Shown piece by piece: positions 21,013-32,452 of a stretch of DNA of 64,000 nucleotides; the stretch's first letter is position 1, and each line of letters begins with the position of its first letter. The stretch is taken from contig WHVA01000283.1 of the NCBI GenBank assembly GCA_015179125.1, forward strand, positions 81,607-145,606. Direction: 5' to 3'. A program made the position numbers and the translations under genes. The notes under the pieces were generated by a model, which was not told where the DNA came from, did not search any database, and saw nothing but the letters and a program-made list of their open reading frames with translations. The stretch comes from Gautieria morchelliformis (lineage: Eukaryota; Basidiomycota; Agaricomycetes; Gomphales; Gomphaceae).

Positions 21013-24000
21013 TCAATCAGGATCTACCGGAAAGTTCCATGCTTTTCGTACAACATACCATACCTTCATGAGGCCCTTCGCGATCAACTCCTTAGTGTGG
21101 GTCGAAAGAGGCAGCTTCATGGATAGATACTGCACAGCTGGTAGCGGGATGAGCGCGCCAGCATGACCTGCCCTGGCTTCTGTGGCTCGGGGCCGCCTCT
21201 GGGGCATGGGAGTGGCCTCTGCGAGGTTGATGGTAGGTGTGACAGGAGTACTGGTAGTTTCTTTCTGTTCCGATATAACAGACGTGGCAGTCGAAGTCAC
21301 TGTAGTGACTGTGGGCACAAACTGGTCTGGCGTCCACCATCGATTGTCGCTGAACGGATCACCGCCAGCACCCCAATAAATGTCTGAATACGGCACGCCA
21401 TTTGCCAATGCTTGAGCGGCGGCCTGCATAGTCTCCCGAACCAGCCTCACTTCTGTCCCCATGCTGACGACGAGATAGAGCAGGATTAAGATGGTAAGAT
21501 GTGCAACGGTACTGTAAACAGCACTCGTGACCCGCCGTGGTGTCCATCGTCCGCGGGAGGAGTCATACTCCGAGCCAACAAGAGATAAAGACAAGGTTGG
21601 AATAAAACCAGCTGGCATTCGAAAGTGCACAAGCTTCGGAGCCTTCGTTTGAGTGACGTGATGGTGAGGGAGAGTCGAGTGCTTGACATAAGGGGTAAAG
21701 CCTATCGGGACAAGTCTCAGAGGTTATGCGATCTGCATGCAGGATCGATGACGCACTAGATGGACAATCGATTTCCACTTGATACTGAGCCACGGGCAAC
21801 TCAAAACATGGCAGCAAAACATCTACATCGATATCTGCCTTCGCTTTGCCTTTGTTCTTAGCCGCAATGCCCTGCGGCGCACCATCCTCTTCGCCTACGA
21901 GATAAACCACCTCAACTGTCCCCGTATCGGCCTCGACGTCCTCCAGGTGTACGACAACGATAAATTGGATCTCACCAGTGACCTGGCTCTCCACTGGTAC
22001 GTCTGATCCTGAGGGGTCGGGCGTTGCCCCTAGAGGACGCAACTCGACGGAGACTTGCTTCCCCGCGTAGCTTGCATATAGCATGTCGACCACGGATGTC
22101 TGTGGCACTGCAGATGACTGCTGAGGCAGCGCCAGTCCGAACTCGATGGTATCTGCGTCGAGCGAATACACGGGGATACTCATTCTTACGCAATGCGTGT
22201 GTTGTCCCGAGTTAACCAGCGGGGTAACCGTCGTCGACACACATGGGAGCTGCGACGATGGGGAGCGTGCGGGCTTCGGTGTGACTGCGTTGGGTACGGT
22301 CTCGACATGAGGTAAATCTGTGGGGTGACTACGTGACAAAATCTCCGGCTTAACAGGCGTCCTTGACGTTGATGGTGAGGAACTAGGCCCTGCCGGGGAT
22401 TCCCAAGGTCGCAGAACAAGACCCACGCCATCTTCACATCGCACCTCCTCTCCCACCCGAAGGGTACGCCTTGGAGTGCTTGCGACTTGCGATCCGACCT
22501 GCACGATACTGTCTGTTGTATGCGAAGAAACGACGTTGTCAACCTTCTCTCTGTCCGAGCCTAGAACATGGAACGTCGGCAAAGTTACAAAGTCTTCATC
22601 TTCAGTATCTATGAGGACAAGTCCTCGGAGGCTAAAGTGGAGTTCATTCTTGCCAGGGGGGAGCAGCTTCAGCAAATTCACTTTAATCGTCACAGGCTTG
22701 CCCGGGGAAATGTCGGGGCTGGATATGCTTGTTTCCTGGTCGGCTGCAGGTGCAGGATTGCTGGAAGAAGGCCCCACGGCAGGAGGCGTGGCATTGGGAG
22801 AGTTCTCAAATGAATAGTCGGGTGTGGTTTCGTTCGGTAATGGTGCCCGGAGAAGAGACGCCGTTCCGCGCGAGGGAGTGACTGTAGATCTGTTGGCTAA
22901 CGTCGAGAGAAAGGCACTCGAGCCTGAGTCGAAAGATACCTTTCGAGACAAATATCCCGGGGGAGAAGCGTCAGAATACAGCCCACTAAAGGCATCTTTA
23001 CCAGACACGGTCCAGCCACCCCCTTTATCGTCTATCCACGAGACCCGGCGTCCTTTGACATCGAGCGCGACATCCAAACACAACACGGTGGCGACACCTG
23101 GATGCCATAAGCCAGTGCATACCCCGTTATAGGTAAGGTTGAGCGTTACACTGTGTCGATCTCTGCCCACGACTTCGCTTTTCATCTTTCCGACCGTCCG
23201 CTCCACATTGACCATGGGCATGCCATCTTCTGTCTTGGGGGTAGAAGACCTCTTTCCGAGTGGCGGTGCCCAGCGCACGTGCAGGACATCAGTACTCTGA
23301 TACGCCCCTTGAATGAGTTCCGTGCCAGGTGTGGAGGCGACACTGGGGGTATCTGAGTGCTCGTCGTCGGCGGACTGACGATATGGCGTTTTGCGTGTGG
23401 ATTTACGCGTCACCGGAGGGTATATAAGGAAATCCCAGCCGGGTGCGTCGTCCTCGGAGGAGGTGGAAGTAAATGAGCCACGTGGGATATTCGTAGGGGA
23501 AGAACCAACGGATGGCGTGGATATACGTAGCTTCAAATGGTTATCAAGACAGCGCGGGACGGGTATTGATACCTGTTGTTCACTATCAGCAATGAAATCA
23601 CGTCAAGTAACGAAGGAAAACGGACCAGGAAAGGCCCTTTCGGTGGTGTGAGTGCGTATGGTATAAATAGATCCATTCCCGCCATCATGTGAAGATAATT
23701 ATTATGGAATAATGAGGAGGGCCGTCTTGTACCCCGTGACAGCCAAGGTGATTGCACCTCCTTGGCAAATCCGTCGTCTCCATCGCTCTCCGCCCCTACA
23801 GAAGGTCCCTGAGAATTTGGAGGAAACTCCTTGGGGAGGACTAAGGTGACGTTGTAGCCACTGACGAGGATGTAGCCCGTGTAGCGCTCGTCACTATGGG
23901 GCGGAACGGAAGTCGACGAGTGGCCGCGGCGCGAGGCTGTTGATACAGCGGGTTCTAGTGGGGGAGACAGGTGTGGAAACAATGTATGGTATGACCGCGA

Positions 24001-24436
24001 CGACTTGGGTCCGAGTTGTAGAGCTACTGCGGTCTTCTGGAGAAGGGGCTGTTCCGACGAGGAGAAATGGTACGGGACAGAACGTTCATCAAGAGGATGA
24101 ACTTTTGAGTGTGCTATGCGGATGTTGCGCTCTAGAGAGGTTTGCTGGTCAACCCCAGGTCTACGAATGAATACCCCCTATAATCACCTGGAAAGAGGGG
24201 TATTGATGCACCAGGCTGGGTATTGTCTACAGCAACAGAGAGCTTTGGAGACAATGAGAATCTTTTGGAAATGAAGACTTGAGTACGCCTACTTTGATAT
24301 ACATTCGGAGAGACGCGCCATCATGTTTCGAACGACCCTCGACGACGACCTTCTTGATCTGAACTGGAGATGAGGCTAGTACAGAGGAGACGGTAGAACG
24401 TGGAGGAGAAAGGGCCCTGGATGAAGGCGTTAGCAT
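21013..24436 (-). CDS. Large unrecognised protein with one C-terminal membrane segment
   Basis: I do not recognise the family. Five exons can be joined in frame: 24436-24293, 24242-24188, 24131-23626, 23572-21757 and 21701-21013 (introns 50-56 bp), giving 1069 residues. Joins are supported by continuous sense such as FPERNIRIAHSKVHPLDERS and GPFLVSIPVPRCLDNHLKLR, and IDCPSS joining FTPYVKHSTLPHHHV. The N-terminal 250 residues look folded. The middle is Ser/Pro-rich with scattered beta-like segments (VNLLKLLPPGKNELHFSLRG). At about residues 903-921 a hydrophobic helix (YSTVAHLTILILLYLVVSMG) follows a basic stretch and precedes an acidic/Thr-rich tail. It may be a single-pass membrane protein with most mass on one side. 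The first ATG is uncertain, because open reading continues upstream of 24436. Confidence 0.6.
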
Positions 24437-25142
24437 CTCCCTGAGCGTGGCACCCGCCAGTGCGAAGGGTCGTAGGTGTGGACGCGACTGGACGATCGAA
24501 CGCGTCGACAAGAGCCAAACATCACTAAATAGGAACCTCGACCGTCGACTAGGGCAAGTCTACTGGCTACACATGGTTATAAATGCTTATTGCTCGCGCT
24601 CGAGTGTTCCACCTCCATTAGCTGAGCGGATCAGACACGAGTGTCGAATGTAGTGGTGGCCTGAAGGACCGACCATGTGCAAGCATATTTCAATGATGGA
24701 CATTGTTTATATTGAGATAAGTACGTTGTGTATACTTTAACCTGCGGACCACTTCTATATTGTGATGGCTTACATGCTCTGATAAGTAAAGCACGCAAAA
24801 CCACCCTAGGCTTGAGACCAACAGCCGATGAAGACAGGCCATATTAGAGCATCCTGTCCTTGTTTGTCTTTCTCGCCTCTCGTGTATGAGCGATCTTGGC
24901 TGTGTGCCGGAAGCGCCACCAACCGCTGCTTGTTGCGGCAGATTGAGCCTGAAGTAGGAACCATCGTCTTCTAATAGATGCAAATGTTGTCTTCCTGCAA
25001 ATAATCATTGACACCGCCTCAAGGCAAGCTCGGTAGCCGCCGCGCGGAACTCACGGCCGTCAAAGCGCCAAGTCCGAACAAAAACAAAGCTCTTCCAACC
25101 TCTTTCCTTTCCACGTCTGGGGCTACTTGCCCAACGTCGGCC
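24437..25142. other. Intergenic region, divergent promoters
   Basis: About 700 bp between the start of the 1069-residue protein and the Ser/Thr-rich membrane protein. The first 90 bp could still be coding for the former. Nothing else is recognisable. Confidence 0.4.
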
Positions 25143-26772
25143 ATGTCGTCGTGTGTTGCTGTTCCTACGGAGACCCAGTTTCAGGTGGTCACCACCACCT
25201 CCGAGTCTCTTTCTACATCCTTCTCCACCGTAGTCACGACTCTCCCACCTACCGTAGAAACAAGCATCTTGCCTTGTTCAGGCTCTAGCTCTAATTCTGC
25301 ATGTTCTGCCTCGACCCTCCTTGTTACCCATGCCGGTGCGTAACAGCGTGGCACTAGCTCCCGAAAACTAATATGCTCTCCAGCTGCAACATCGACAAAT
25401 ACTGTCGCAGTCACCATGACAGTTCCAGTGACGCTCACGACAGCGAATCCTATTCGTACCCTGTTCTCGACTTCGTGCAGCTCGAATTCCACGCCCACTA
25501 GTATTAACAGTGCGCCCACTGTCCAACCGTCGCAGTCGACGCCGACTTCTTCTTCTGCGCCGCCTCCTGCCGCTTCTTCTACCCTTTCACCGTCATCCGC
25601 ATCCGTTTCATCACTATCGTCCCCCGCCCTCTCCTCGTCCGCCTTCACAACATTGTCTGATGGCAGCGTTGTAACCGCCCAGATTGCTGTCACGACCACT
25701 TCACCCGGGTCGTCGACGTCTGTTGTCTCGTCATCTTCCCCATCGTCGAATCCGAGCGGCACCGGGGGCGGAAGCTCATCCTCCTCCAAGACCGGCCCCA
25801 TAGTTGGTGGCGTAGTCGGCGGTGTTGTTGCGCTCCTGGGCATAATTGGGTGTATCTGGTTTTTCTGGTAAGCGTTGCCATTATAACCCGTGGACGTGGG
25901 CTGACGGAGGAAATAATTCCCCAAGGCGTCGTCGGTCAAAGCGCTGGGATGACCTTGTTGAAAAGGAGGAATATGAAGAACAGCGTCGGCCGCGTATGAC
26001 GCTCACCGGTGAAGATGCGCAGCCTCGGCCGTACCACGTAGGTCTGCGCAGTCGTTTATTTGCCCGGTCGCTCATGCTGTTTGTAAAGTACGGCCTCGTT
26101 GGCCATTCCGGGACGCCAAGTCCTCCTGGGAGCCCTCCATTGGGAGCGGCGGAGCTGGGACATTCACCCTCCAATTCGCTTTCGAGACTCAATGCCTCGC
26201 ACACGCGCTCCCGCTCCACGTCGGGGGATGCGTTCTCCTCCATCTCGCGCTCGATGTCCGATTTGAATTCATCCCAGGTCGGCTCAATACGCCCCTGGAC
26301 TGCTTCGAGTGCCGCGGCCTCAACGCCTCTTCTCGAACGGACCGTCAACCACGCAAGGTCGCCGAGCATACCGCCCGCGGACCTGATAGGTGTGGGGCCC
26401 GGGGCGCTCACCCCCAGACCCCAGTCCGCGGGCGGGTCGGGGCAGGGCGGGTCGGGGACGACATTCGGCGCGTCGACGGCGGCGGTGCCTCCGCTGCCCA
26501 TCTCTTCCGCAGACGAGAAGCGCAGATTGCGCGCGGCGCTGCCGCAGGGTGCCGCTCCGCCGACGCCGCAAGCGCGCGCCATCGAAAGCGCCTCGCCTCC
26601 TGTGCCGTCCCCACGTGGCGAGACTCGGGAACCGCCCATGAGGCGTGATCCGAAAAGGCCGCCAAGGAACGCCAGTACCGTGACGGTGCATGTGGACGGG
26701 GGGCCAGCCGCTGAGCCCGACCCGCGGTCCCCGCCCGGGAGCAGCGAGCCGCCCGCATATTCGCCCACCTGA
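25143..26772 (+). CDS. Ser/Thr-rich single-pass membrane protein (mucin-like, possible cell-wall sensor type)
   Basis: Four exons (25143-25335, 25384-25867, 25926-26037, 26089-26772; introns 48, 58 and 51 bp) encode 490 residues. The outer half is extremely rich in Ser, Thr and Pro, starting MSSCVAVPTETQFQVVTTT, and would be heavily O-mannosylated. No classic signal peptide is visible. A glycine-rich membrane helix (GPIVGGVVGGVVALLGIIGC followed by IWFFW) is split by intron 2 and followed at once by the stop-transfer RRRSKRWDDLVEKEEYEEQ. The cytoplasmic part is long and Pro/Ser-rich, ending SSEPPAYSPT. This layout resembles fungal Wsc/Mid2-like wall-stress sensors and is common in agaricomycetes, but no specific domain proves that role. 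Intron 3 joins RPYH to YGLVGHSGTPS. Confidence 0.72.
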
Positions 26773-27257
26773 AAACGTATCTATTATATATTGTCTGTCG
26801 TGCGCGAAAATGGACCTTTGCGCGTATATCGTCTTTTAGTTTTGCTCCTAATAGCCGCACAGCGTTGCTTGTAACACGGACACGCTCTTTACTGCATCTA
26901 CCCCTACTCCCCCACCTGCATGCCACATTGACCCAGAACATGATTTTTCCTGACACGCACACGTACACGCGCGCGCGTGTCGCTCTTAGTACTAGTACAA
27001 CAGACGCTGCATACGTGTATGGACGCTGTTGACTCACATCGTATACGACATTGACCTCACGCGAGATCAGAGCCCTAGTGTGCGAACAACACCAACGCCC
27101 GAGTGTTCATTGCAAGGATACCGGTCTAGCGTTCGAGTCATACATACATACGCCTGTATATAACAATGCCAATGCGACGATCGACCTCCTAGATCATCGA
27201 TACGCCCCCGCCGGCGCGTGCCTGCGCAGCGTACACACCCCAAGTCGAGGCGGCCGA
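26773..27257. other. Intergenic region between convergent genes
   Basis: 485 bp between two convergent stops. It has no recognisable gene and probably carries both 3' UTRs and terminators. Confidence 0.45.
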
Positions 27258-29584
27258 TCACGGGATGTATATCCTCGAGTACCCCTCCACGCTAGGGTTG
27301 CACGCACGTCAGATATGGGGGAGGGGGGGAGGGAGGCATGGGGCACGGCGTACGTACCTGCGGCGACAGCATGGACATGTGTGCTTCGCGGCCGGGAAGC
27401 GCGACGCGAGGTTCGCGCGGCAGTCGTCGCACAGCGCGAGACACCTGCAACGGCCCCGTCAGCCCGTCAGCCCATCAGCCCATCAGCCACCCGCGGCACG
27501 CACCTGCACGGCCAGCATATGACCGCCCGCGCCTCCACCGTGCACACCACGCAGTTGCGGCGCGCGTCCTCCGCCTCCGCCTCCGTCTCATCGGGCGCGC
27601 GCCCCGCCGCCGCCCCGCGCCGCTCCGCGACGAACGCGCCCCAGGCCTCGTCCTCGGGGCGCGGGTGCGCGAGGAGGCGGCTGTACTGGCGCCGCGTGAG
27701 GGGGCCCGCGCCTGCGCTTGCGACATGCGCGAGGAGGACTGGCGCGAGCGGGGGGGACAGTGCGCGGCGGGGCGGGGAGGCGGATATATCCGCATACAGC
27801 CCGACCGCCTCGCGGCCGCCCTCGTCGGAGTCTGCGTCGGAGGGCGACATCGAGGGGGAGCGCGAGCGCGCGCGGGAGCCGCCATCGCTGAAGTCGTCCT
27901 CGTCGTCGCTCACGGCCTCCCCCCGCAGAAAGCGTTGATACACGTCCTCTTCGGGATCCGAGCCCGGGGGCTCAGCGTGCTGTCGCGGCTCCGCGCCTTG
28001 CGCGACAGGGCCGTCGGGGCCCGTCGTGGCTCTGCGGAGCCGCTTCCACAGTGCGCGGCGCAGCATGCGCCACGAGCCTTTTAGCAGGGCCCACACGCCG
28101 CCGAGGAAGCGGGCCCACGCGCGCAGCCACACCATGTCTATCCAGCTGTCGCCCTCGCTCGCCGTGAGGGCCTTGACGCGCTTGATCTCGTGCGCAAATC
28201 CGCGGCCCCCGCCGCCGCCTCCGCGGATGGCGACGAGCGCGGCGCGCCCCAGCTCGACCTCTGCGCCGGCGTCGGAGGTGGCACCCGCGCCGACGCCGAC
28301 GACCTCGTTGCCCAGCCCCGCTGCGCTCGTGGCGTCGAGGCTGGCGGTGCCGACCCTGAGGAGGGCGACGGCAAAGTCTTCGTCCCACTGGGGTGCGAGG
28401 GTGCGGGGGTGGCCGAGGAGCGGGCGGGTGATGCGCCCCTCGAGCAGGAGCTGAGTGAGGGCGTGGAGGGAGACGGTGAGAATGATGATGGCGAGGAGGA
28501 CGGATTCGAGGAGGGACGGGAGGTAGTTGATGAGGGGGTAGGGCGTGGGGGAGAAGAAGAGGACGTAGTGGAAGTGGACGAGGGTGAGTGTGCCGCAGAT
28601 GGCGGTGGGGATGAGTCGTTGGGTGACCCATCTCCGGCGGATGCCCAGAGTGTGAACGAGGGTGAGCTGGGACGGGCCTGGGTGAGTATGGGGGTGTAGG
28701 GCGGCGGGGGAGACGAACCTGCAGCAGCGGGACAATGATGGTGACAAGAACATGGGTGTCGGGACGGGTGGGGGCGTCACTGGGGGACTTGACACGATGT
28801 GTTATCGGAGAAGAATAAATATGGAGGAGGAATGCATAACCAAACTGGGGAAGGGGTCAGCGGTGCACAGGTCGGGTAAGGAGGAGCTTGCCAGATTGAA
28901 CGGGGAGGACGGGGAGTTGCCCCTGGAGGAGAGTAAGGCGGGGAATGGGGTGGAGGGAAACGGGTGCTCACCGGCCCTCGAGGCCCCTCATGAGTGCTTC
29001 GATGGCGAGAGCGACGCACACGGCGGTGAAGGTGCTCCAGCAGACGTGCTTCATCTCCGGGCGTGCGCCCCATGCGGCGACGGGGGCGAGCGAGGACGCG
29101 GCGGGGAAGAGGTCGGCGGCCTGGAGGAGGATGACGGCGAAGCGGGCGAGGGCGCGCCAGAGGAGGCAGAGGGACGGGAGGCGGAGGAGGACGCGGGATC
29201 GGGTCGCGCTGAGGTTGAGGGGGATGAGGAGGGCGAGGAGGAGACGGAGTGTGGACTGGTGGGAGCGCGAGTGGCGCGAGAGACGGCGGAGGAGGGAGTG
29301 TCTCGGGGGGACGACAATGTGCTGTATCCGGTTGAGGAGGAGGGCCTGGGGTATGTGTGAGTGGGGCGCGGTGGGTGGCGCAAGTGGAACTGGGTGCTCA
29401 CCATGGCGAGCAGCGTCAGGGCATACCCGCTCGTGAGGAAGGCCCACGGGCCAGGAAGGCTCACGAGAAAGGAGCGCGCGCGCGGCGGCGTGTCCACCTC
29501 GTCGCGGCGCAGATGGCTGAGGAATTTGGTGGGCAGCAGCCACATTGACGACCCGTTGCTCGTCGTCGACAACAGCGAGCTCAT
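27258..29584 (-). CDS. Multi-pass membrane protein with C-terminal RING finger (Asi1/Asi3-like E3 ligase)
   Basis: Six exons (29584-29402, 29345-28972, 28779-28719, 28666-27504, 27444-27358, 27291-27258) join in frame to 633 residues. The N-terminal half holds several membrane helices, for example LTSGYALTLLAM, WSTFTAVCVALAIEALM, HVLVTIIVPLLQLTLVHTLG and SLLESVLLAIIILTVSLHA. An acidic Ser-rich linker follows. The C-terminus is a C4-like RING: CVVCTVEARAVICWPCRCLA, LCDDCRANLASR and KHTCPCCR, then the terminal VEGYSRIYIP. Yeast Asi1/Asi3 share multi-pass membranes plus a terminal RING and act as an inner-nuclear-membrane ubiquitin ligase; that role here is inference. The region is unusually GC-rich. 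An 11-bp perfect inverted repeat overlaps the first base of the start codon. Confidence 0.8.
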
Positions 29585-29606
29585 TGACGCCCAAGTTGGG
29601 CGTCAA
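29584..29606. promoter_or_regulatory. 11-bp perfect inverted repeat at the RING gene start
   Basis: Two arms, TTGACGCCCAA and TTGGGCGTCAA, face each other with a single G between them. They overlap the first base of the RING gene ATG on the minus strand. The one-base spacer suits a dimeric DNA-binding site better than an RNA hairpin. Function unknown. Confidence 0.5.
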
Positions 29607-29877
29607 GCCAGGATCAAGTTGCCAAAACCAAAAGTGGTGCACGAGATACACTCTGGGGAACAGAGCGTCATCCAGTATATACGTGTACTTACATTATCCT
29701 GTGTCCTCCGTGTATCGCTTGTCTGACAATTGCCAAAAACAAAAGCTGCACGCACGAGATTCGAACGCGGGATGTCGACGTGGAAGCGCATGGTCATTTC
29801 TACGTCCGGCGTATTCACCGACTCATCCACAGAACTCACAACAACTTTCCGTCAAACAGCGTATACATGTATTCGGC
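29585..29877. promoter_or_regulatory. Bidirectional promoter RING gene / PGS1 with a duplicated motif
   Basis: 293 bp between two divergent start codons. A motif of about 30 bp occurs twice in the same direction, at 29619-29650 and 29729-29760 (TTGCCAAAAnCAAAAG followed by GCACGAGAT). Duplication inside a short shared promoter suggests a binding site. Confidence 0.45.
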
Positions 29878-31558
29878 ATGCTCCCTCACCGCAATATTCC
29901 CCGCCGGGCGCTCTGCATGTCCCTACCGCGTCTCGTCGCATCGCTCGCGCAGCCCTGTATCCCTGTCCGCTCCCAGCATGTCCGTGTCCTCCAGTCCCCC
30001 GCCCAGTTCCACAGCACTCTCGTGGTCCGCCCCACCTTTCTTTATTTTCCAACATGTTTTTTATCCCCTTCCCTAGGACATGATCGCCCGCGCGAAACAC
30101 CGCATATTTCTCTCGTCGCTCTACATAGGCACCACCGAGCTCGATTTGGTGCGCACCACCCATTTCATCGTGCGCAATTCTCATACCCCAACAGCTGCGC
30201 TCTCTCCGTCACTCTCTCGCCGCGAATCCCCGTCTCACCCTCCACCTCTCCCTTGACCTCCTCAGAAGCACCAGACCTGGTCCCGCGTCCTCTGCCTCTC
30301 TCCTCGCTCCCTTGGTCGCGTCCTTCCCAGACAGGGTCTATGTTCATCTCTATAAATCCCCAAACCTCGCTGGCGTCCTTGCAAAACTTGTCCCAAGACG
30401 TTTCGACGAGGGCTGGGGCACTTGGCACCCCAAACTATACGGCGTAGACGACGACCTCATTATCAGTGGGTGAGTCCGTGCGTATCCTCCTTTCCTGCCG
30501 CTTCCCTCTACTCTCTCTCAAGTGCCAATCTCAACAAGTCATACTTTACCAATCGCCAAGACCGCTATCTCCACTTTGCGTCCTCTCCAGCCCTCTCTAC
30601 CTACTGCTTCGACTTTCTCCGAATCTTCTCACACCTCTCCTATCGTCTGCTTCCTCCCGAAACCCCGCACACCCCATTCACTCTCCGCTGGTCTAATCCC
30701 AATGTCGACCCTACGAGCATACAGGCCGCTGCGCAACGCACCCTCGCCCACTTCCAGTCTTCCCAGCCCCGAATACCCGCCCCTCCAGCAGTAGACACCT
30801 TTGTCGTTCCAATCATCCAGGCTGGATATCTGAACGTCCGCGAAGAGGAACGATGTCTCACCCTGCTTTTCGCCCACCTCGCTCACATGCCAGATGCCCA
30901 CGCTGCTCTCATTGACCTCACCAGTGGCTATTTCGCACTCCACCAGCCGTATCAAGATCTTCTAATACATTCTCCCGTGAGCAGCCGCATCATCGCTGCA
31001 GGTCCCAGGGTAGGCATGTCCAATGTCCCAGTTGACAATAAGCTGACCACGACCAGGCTAACGGTTTTTACGGCTCCAAAGGCATGTCTGGCCGCATCCC
31101 TGAAGGCTATACTCTGCTTGAGAAACGCTTCTGGCGGAAAGTCCTGCAGGCCAATCGCGCTTGGTCTCCAGGACCCGCTCCGGGCATCGAGTTGAACGAG
31201 TGGGAAAAGAACGACTGGACATATCACGCTAAAGGTACACGCCCGTCCTGCTGCCAACCACCTGCTCGTACTGAATCACGCACTAGGCATTTGGTACCGG
31301 CCGACCTTGACATCCCCACCAGAACTCACCCTTTTTGGGTCCACAAACCTTAATTCACGCTCTGCCAACCTAGACACAGAACTTTCATTTTTCATGCACA
31401 CGAGTGCCCCTGCATTACGCACACAGCTCGATGCTGAGGTGCACAACCTGCGTACGGGAGCGCATAGAGTCGACGAGGACAGTTGGCGCAAGAGGGAGCG
31501 GCATGTGAGGTTTGGCACACGGATGTTAGTTGCGGCTGGTGTAGAGGGCATGCTGTAA
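29878..31558 (+). CDS. PGS1: Phosphatidylglycerophosphate synthase PGS1 (CDP-DAG:glycerol-3-phosphate transferase)
   Basis: PGS1 makes phosphatidylglycerophosphate from CDP-diacylglycerol, the committed step to cardiolipin, on the matrix side of the mitochondrial inner membrane. Six exons (29878-30021, 30077-30148, 30195-30469, 30523-31009, 31057-31234, 31287-31558) give 475 residues. The Arg-rich N-terminus (MLPHRNIPRRALCMSLPRLV) looks like a mitochondrial presequence. Then come SPAQFHSTLDMIARAKHRIF and LSSLYIGTTELD. The first phospholipase-D motif is HPKLYGVDDDLIISGANLNK, followed by YFTNRQDRYLHF. The second is YHAKG split by an intron, then SPPELTLFGSTNLNSRSANLD. Both HxK motifs are present, so catalysis should be intact. 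The stop is 17 bp from the convergent DTD1 stop. Confidence 0.95.
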
Positions 31559-31575
31559 CCAAAAGTATATTTTCT

Positions 31576-32418
31576 CTAGAGACCACCACTCTCCTTTCCT
31601 TCTGCTCCGACCCCGTTGGGTGTCTCCTTCGGGGACTTGACAGGTTTGGTGTTGCCGTCACTCGACTGCACATACTCAAATTTCCGTGAATCAAGTGTGA
31701 ATGTCACTGGCCCGTCATTGGTCAATGACACGCTCATCATCGCCCCGAACTTGCCGTCTGACGTAGAAATTTGACTGGTTTGCGGGCAGTAGTATCTGGA
31801 GGTGCATAGAACGCACCCTTGATCGTATCTGGCCGATATAATTCACGCATACGCTGCAGAAACGCAGCATACATCTCTCTGGACTGCTCACTCCCCTGAA
31901 CGCACGCTCTGGAATCATAAACAGACAGCATGGTAAGCGTGACACGTACCATCGCGCGGTGGAAGTCTGGTTTGCTCCCTTTGGCTGTGTTGGCGAGGAG
32001 AGTAAACTGCGAGACACAAAGCACGTCGCCGGCGATGTCCTTCACGCTCTGCCGCCACATCGCCCCGTCTGCACCATCGAAAACACGCAGAGACAGGCTG
32101 CAAGAAGATGTCCACTATGAGCGTATCACGCGGGCGCGTGGTGTCCCCGAACGCACATCTTTTTCGCGATGTACTCGGAATCTGCAGGCTTGTCGTCTAC
32201 ACTGGGAGAGGCGACACTGAGATGACCACGTCCGTATCACCTTCTGCGCGGCGTACCATTTCCAATACCGAGCAACAGCACGAGCCCCTTCGAAATCGAG
32301 GAAACGACCTCACCGTCAGCTGCTCAACGGACGACATAAAACAGCGTTCACGGCAAGCAAAAGCGCGGCCCGCACCTGAGACTGAGGCTGCAGCCACTCG
32401 TTGCACTACAGCTCGCAT
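31576..32418 (-). CDS. DTD1: D-aminoacyl-tRNA deacylase (D-Tyr-tRNA(Tyr) deacylase)
   Basis: DTD removes D-amino acids (and Gly from tRNA-Ala) wrongly attached to tRNAs. The gene has six exons and about 184 residues. It starts MRAVVQRVAAASVS. An intron then leads to ADGEVVSSISKGLVLLLGIG, and the following exons give NDDKPADSEYIAKK, LSLRVFDGADGAMWRQSVKD and FHRAM, then GSEQSREMYAAF and DGKFGAMMSV. Both active-site motifs are present: SQFTLLA at about 79-85 and TNDGPVTF at about 137-144 (NxGPVT in the family). A 35-residue polar tail follows the usual end of about 150 residues. The start codon is only 34 bp from the divergent cyclophilin start. Confidence 0.93.
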
Positions 32419-32452
32419 TCGGCGTGATGGTGTCACGTCTGTGACTTCACTC
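32419..32452. promoter_or_regulatory. 34-bp gap between divergent start codons (DTD1 / cyclophilin)
   Basis: The two ATGs face away from each other with 34 bp between them. Each promoter and transcription start must therefore lie inside, or be shared with, the opposite gene's first exon or intron, unless leaders are almost absent. Confidence 0.5.

Noticed and set aside
26320-29436. Long open frames on several frames of the GC-rich region
   Set aside because: They are shadows of the two real genes caused by high GC (few stops); Arg/Pro/Ala-rich with no motifs.
29730-29790. tRNA-like GTTCGAATC on the minus strand
   Set aside because: The stem pairs poorly and no complete cloverleaf exists. 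It is part of the promoter region of RING/PGS1.
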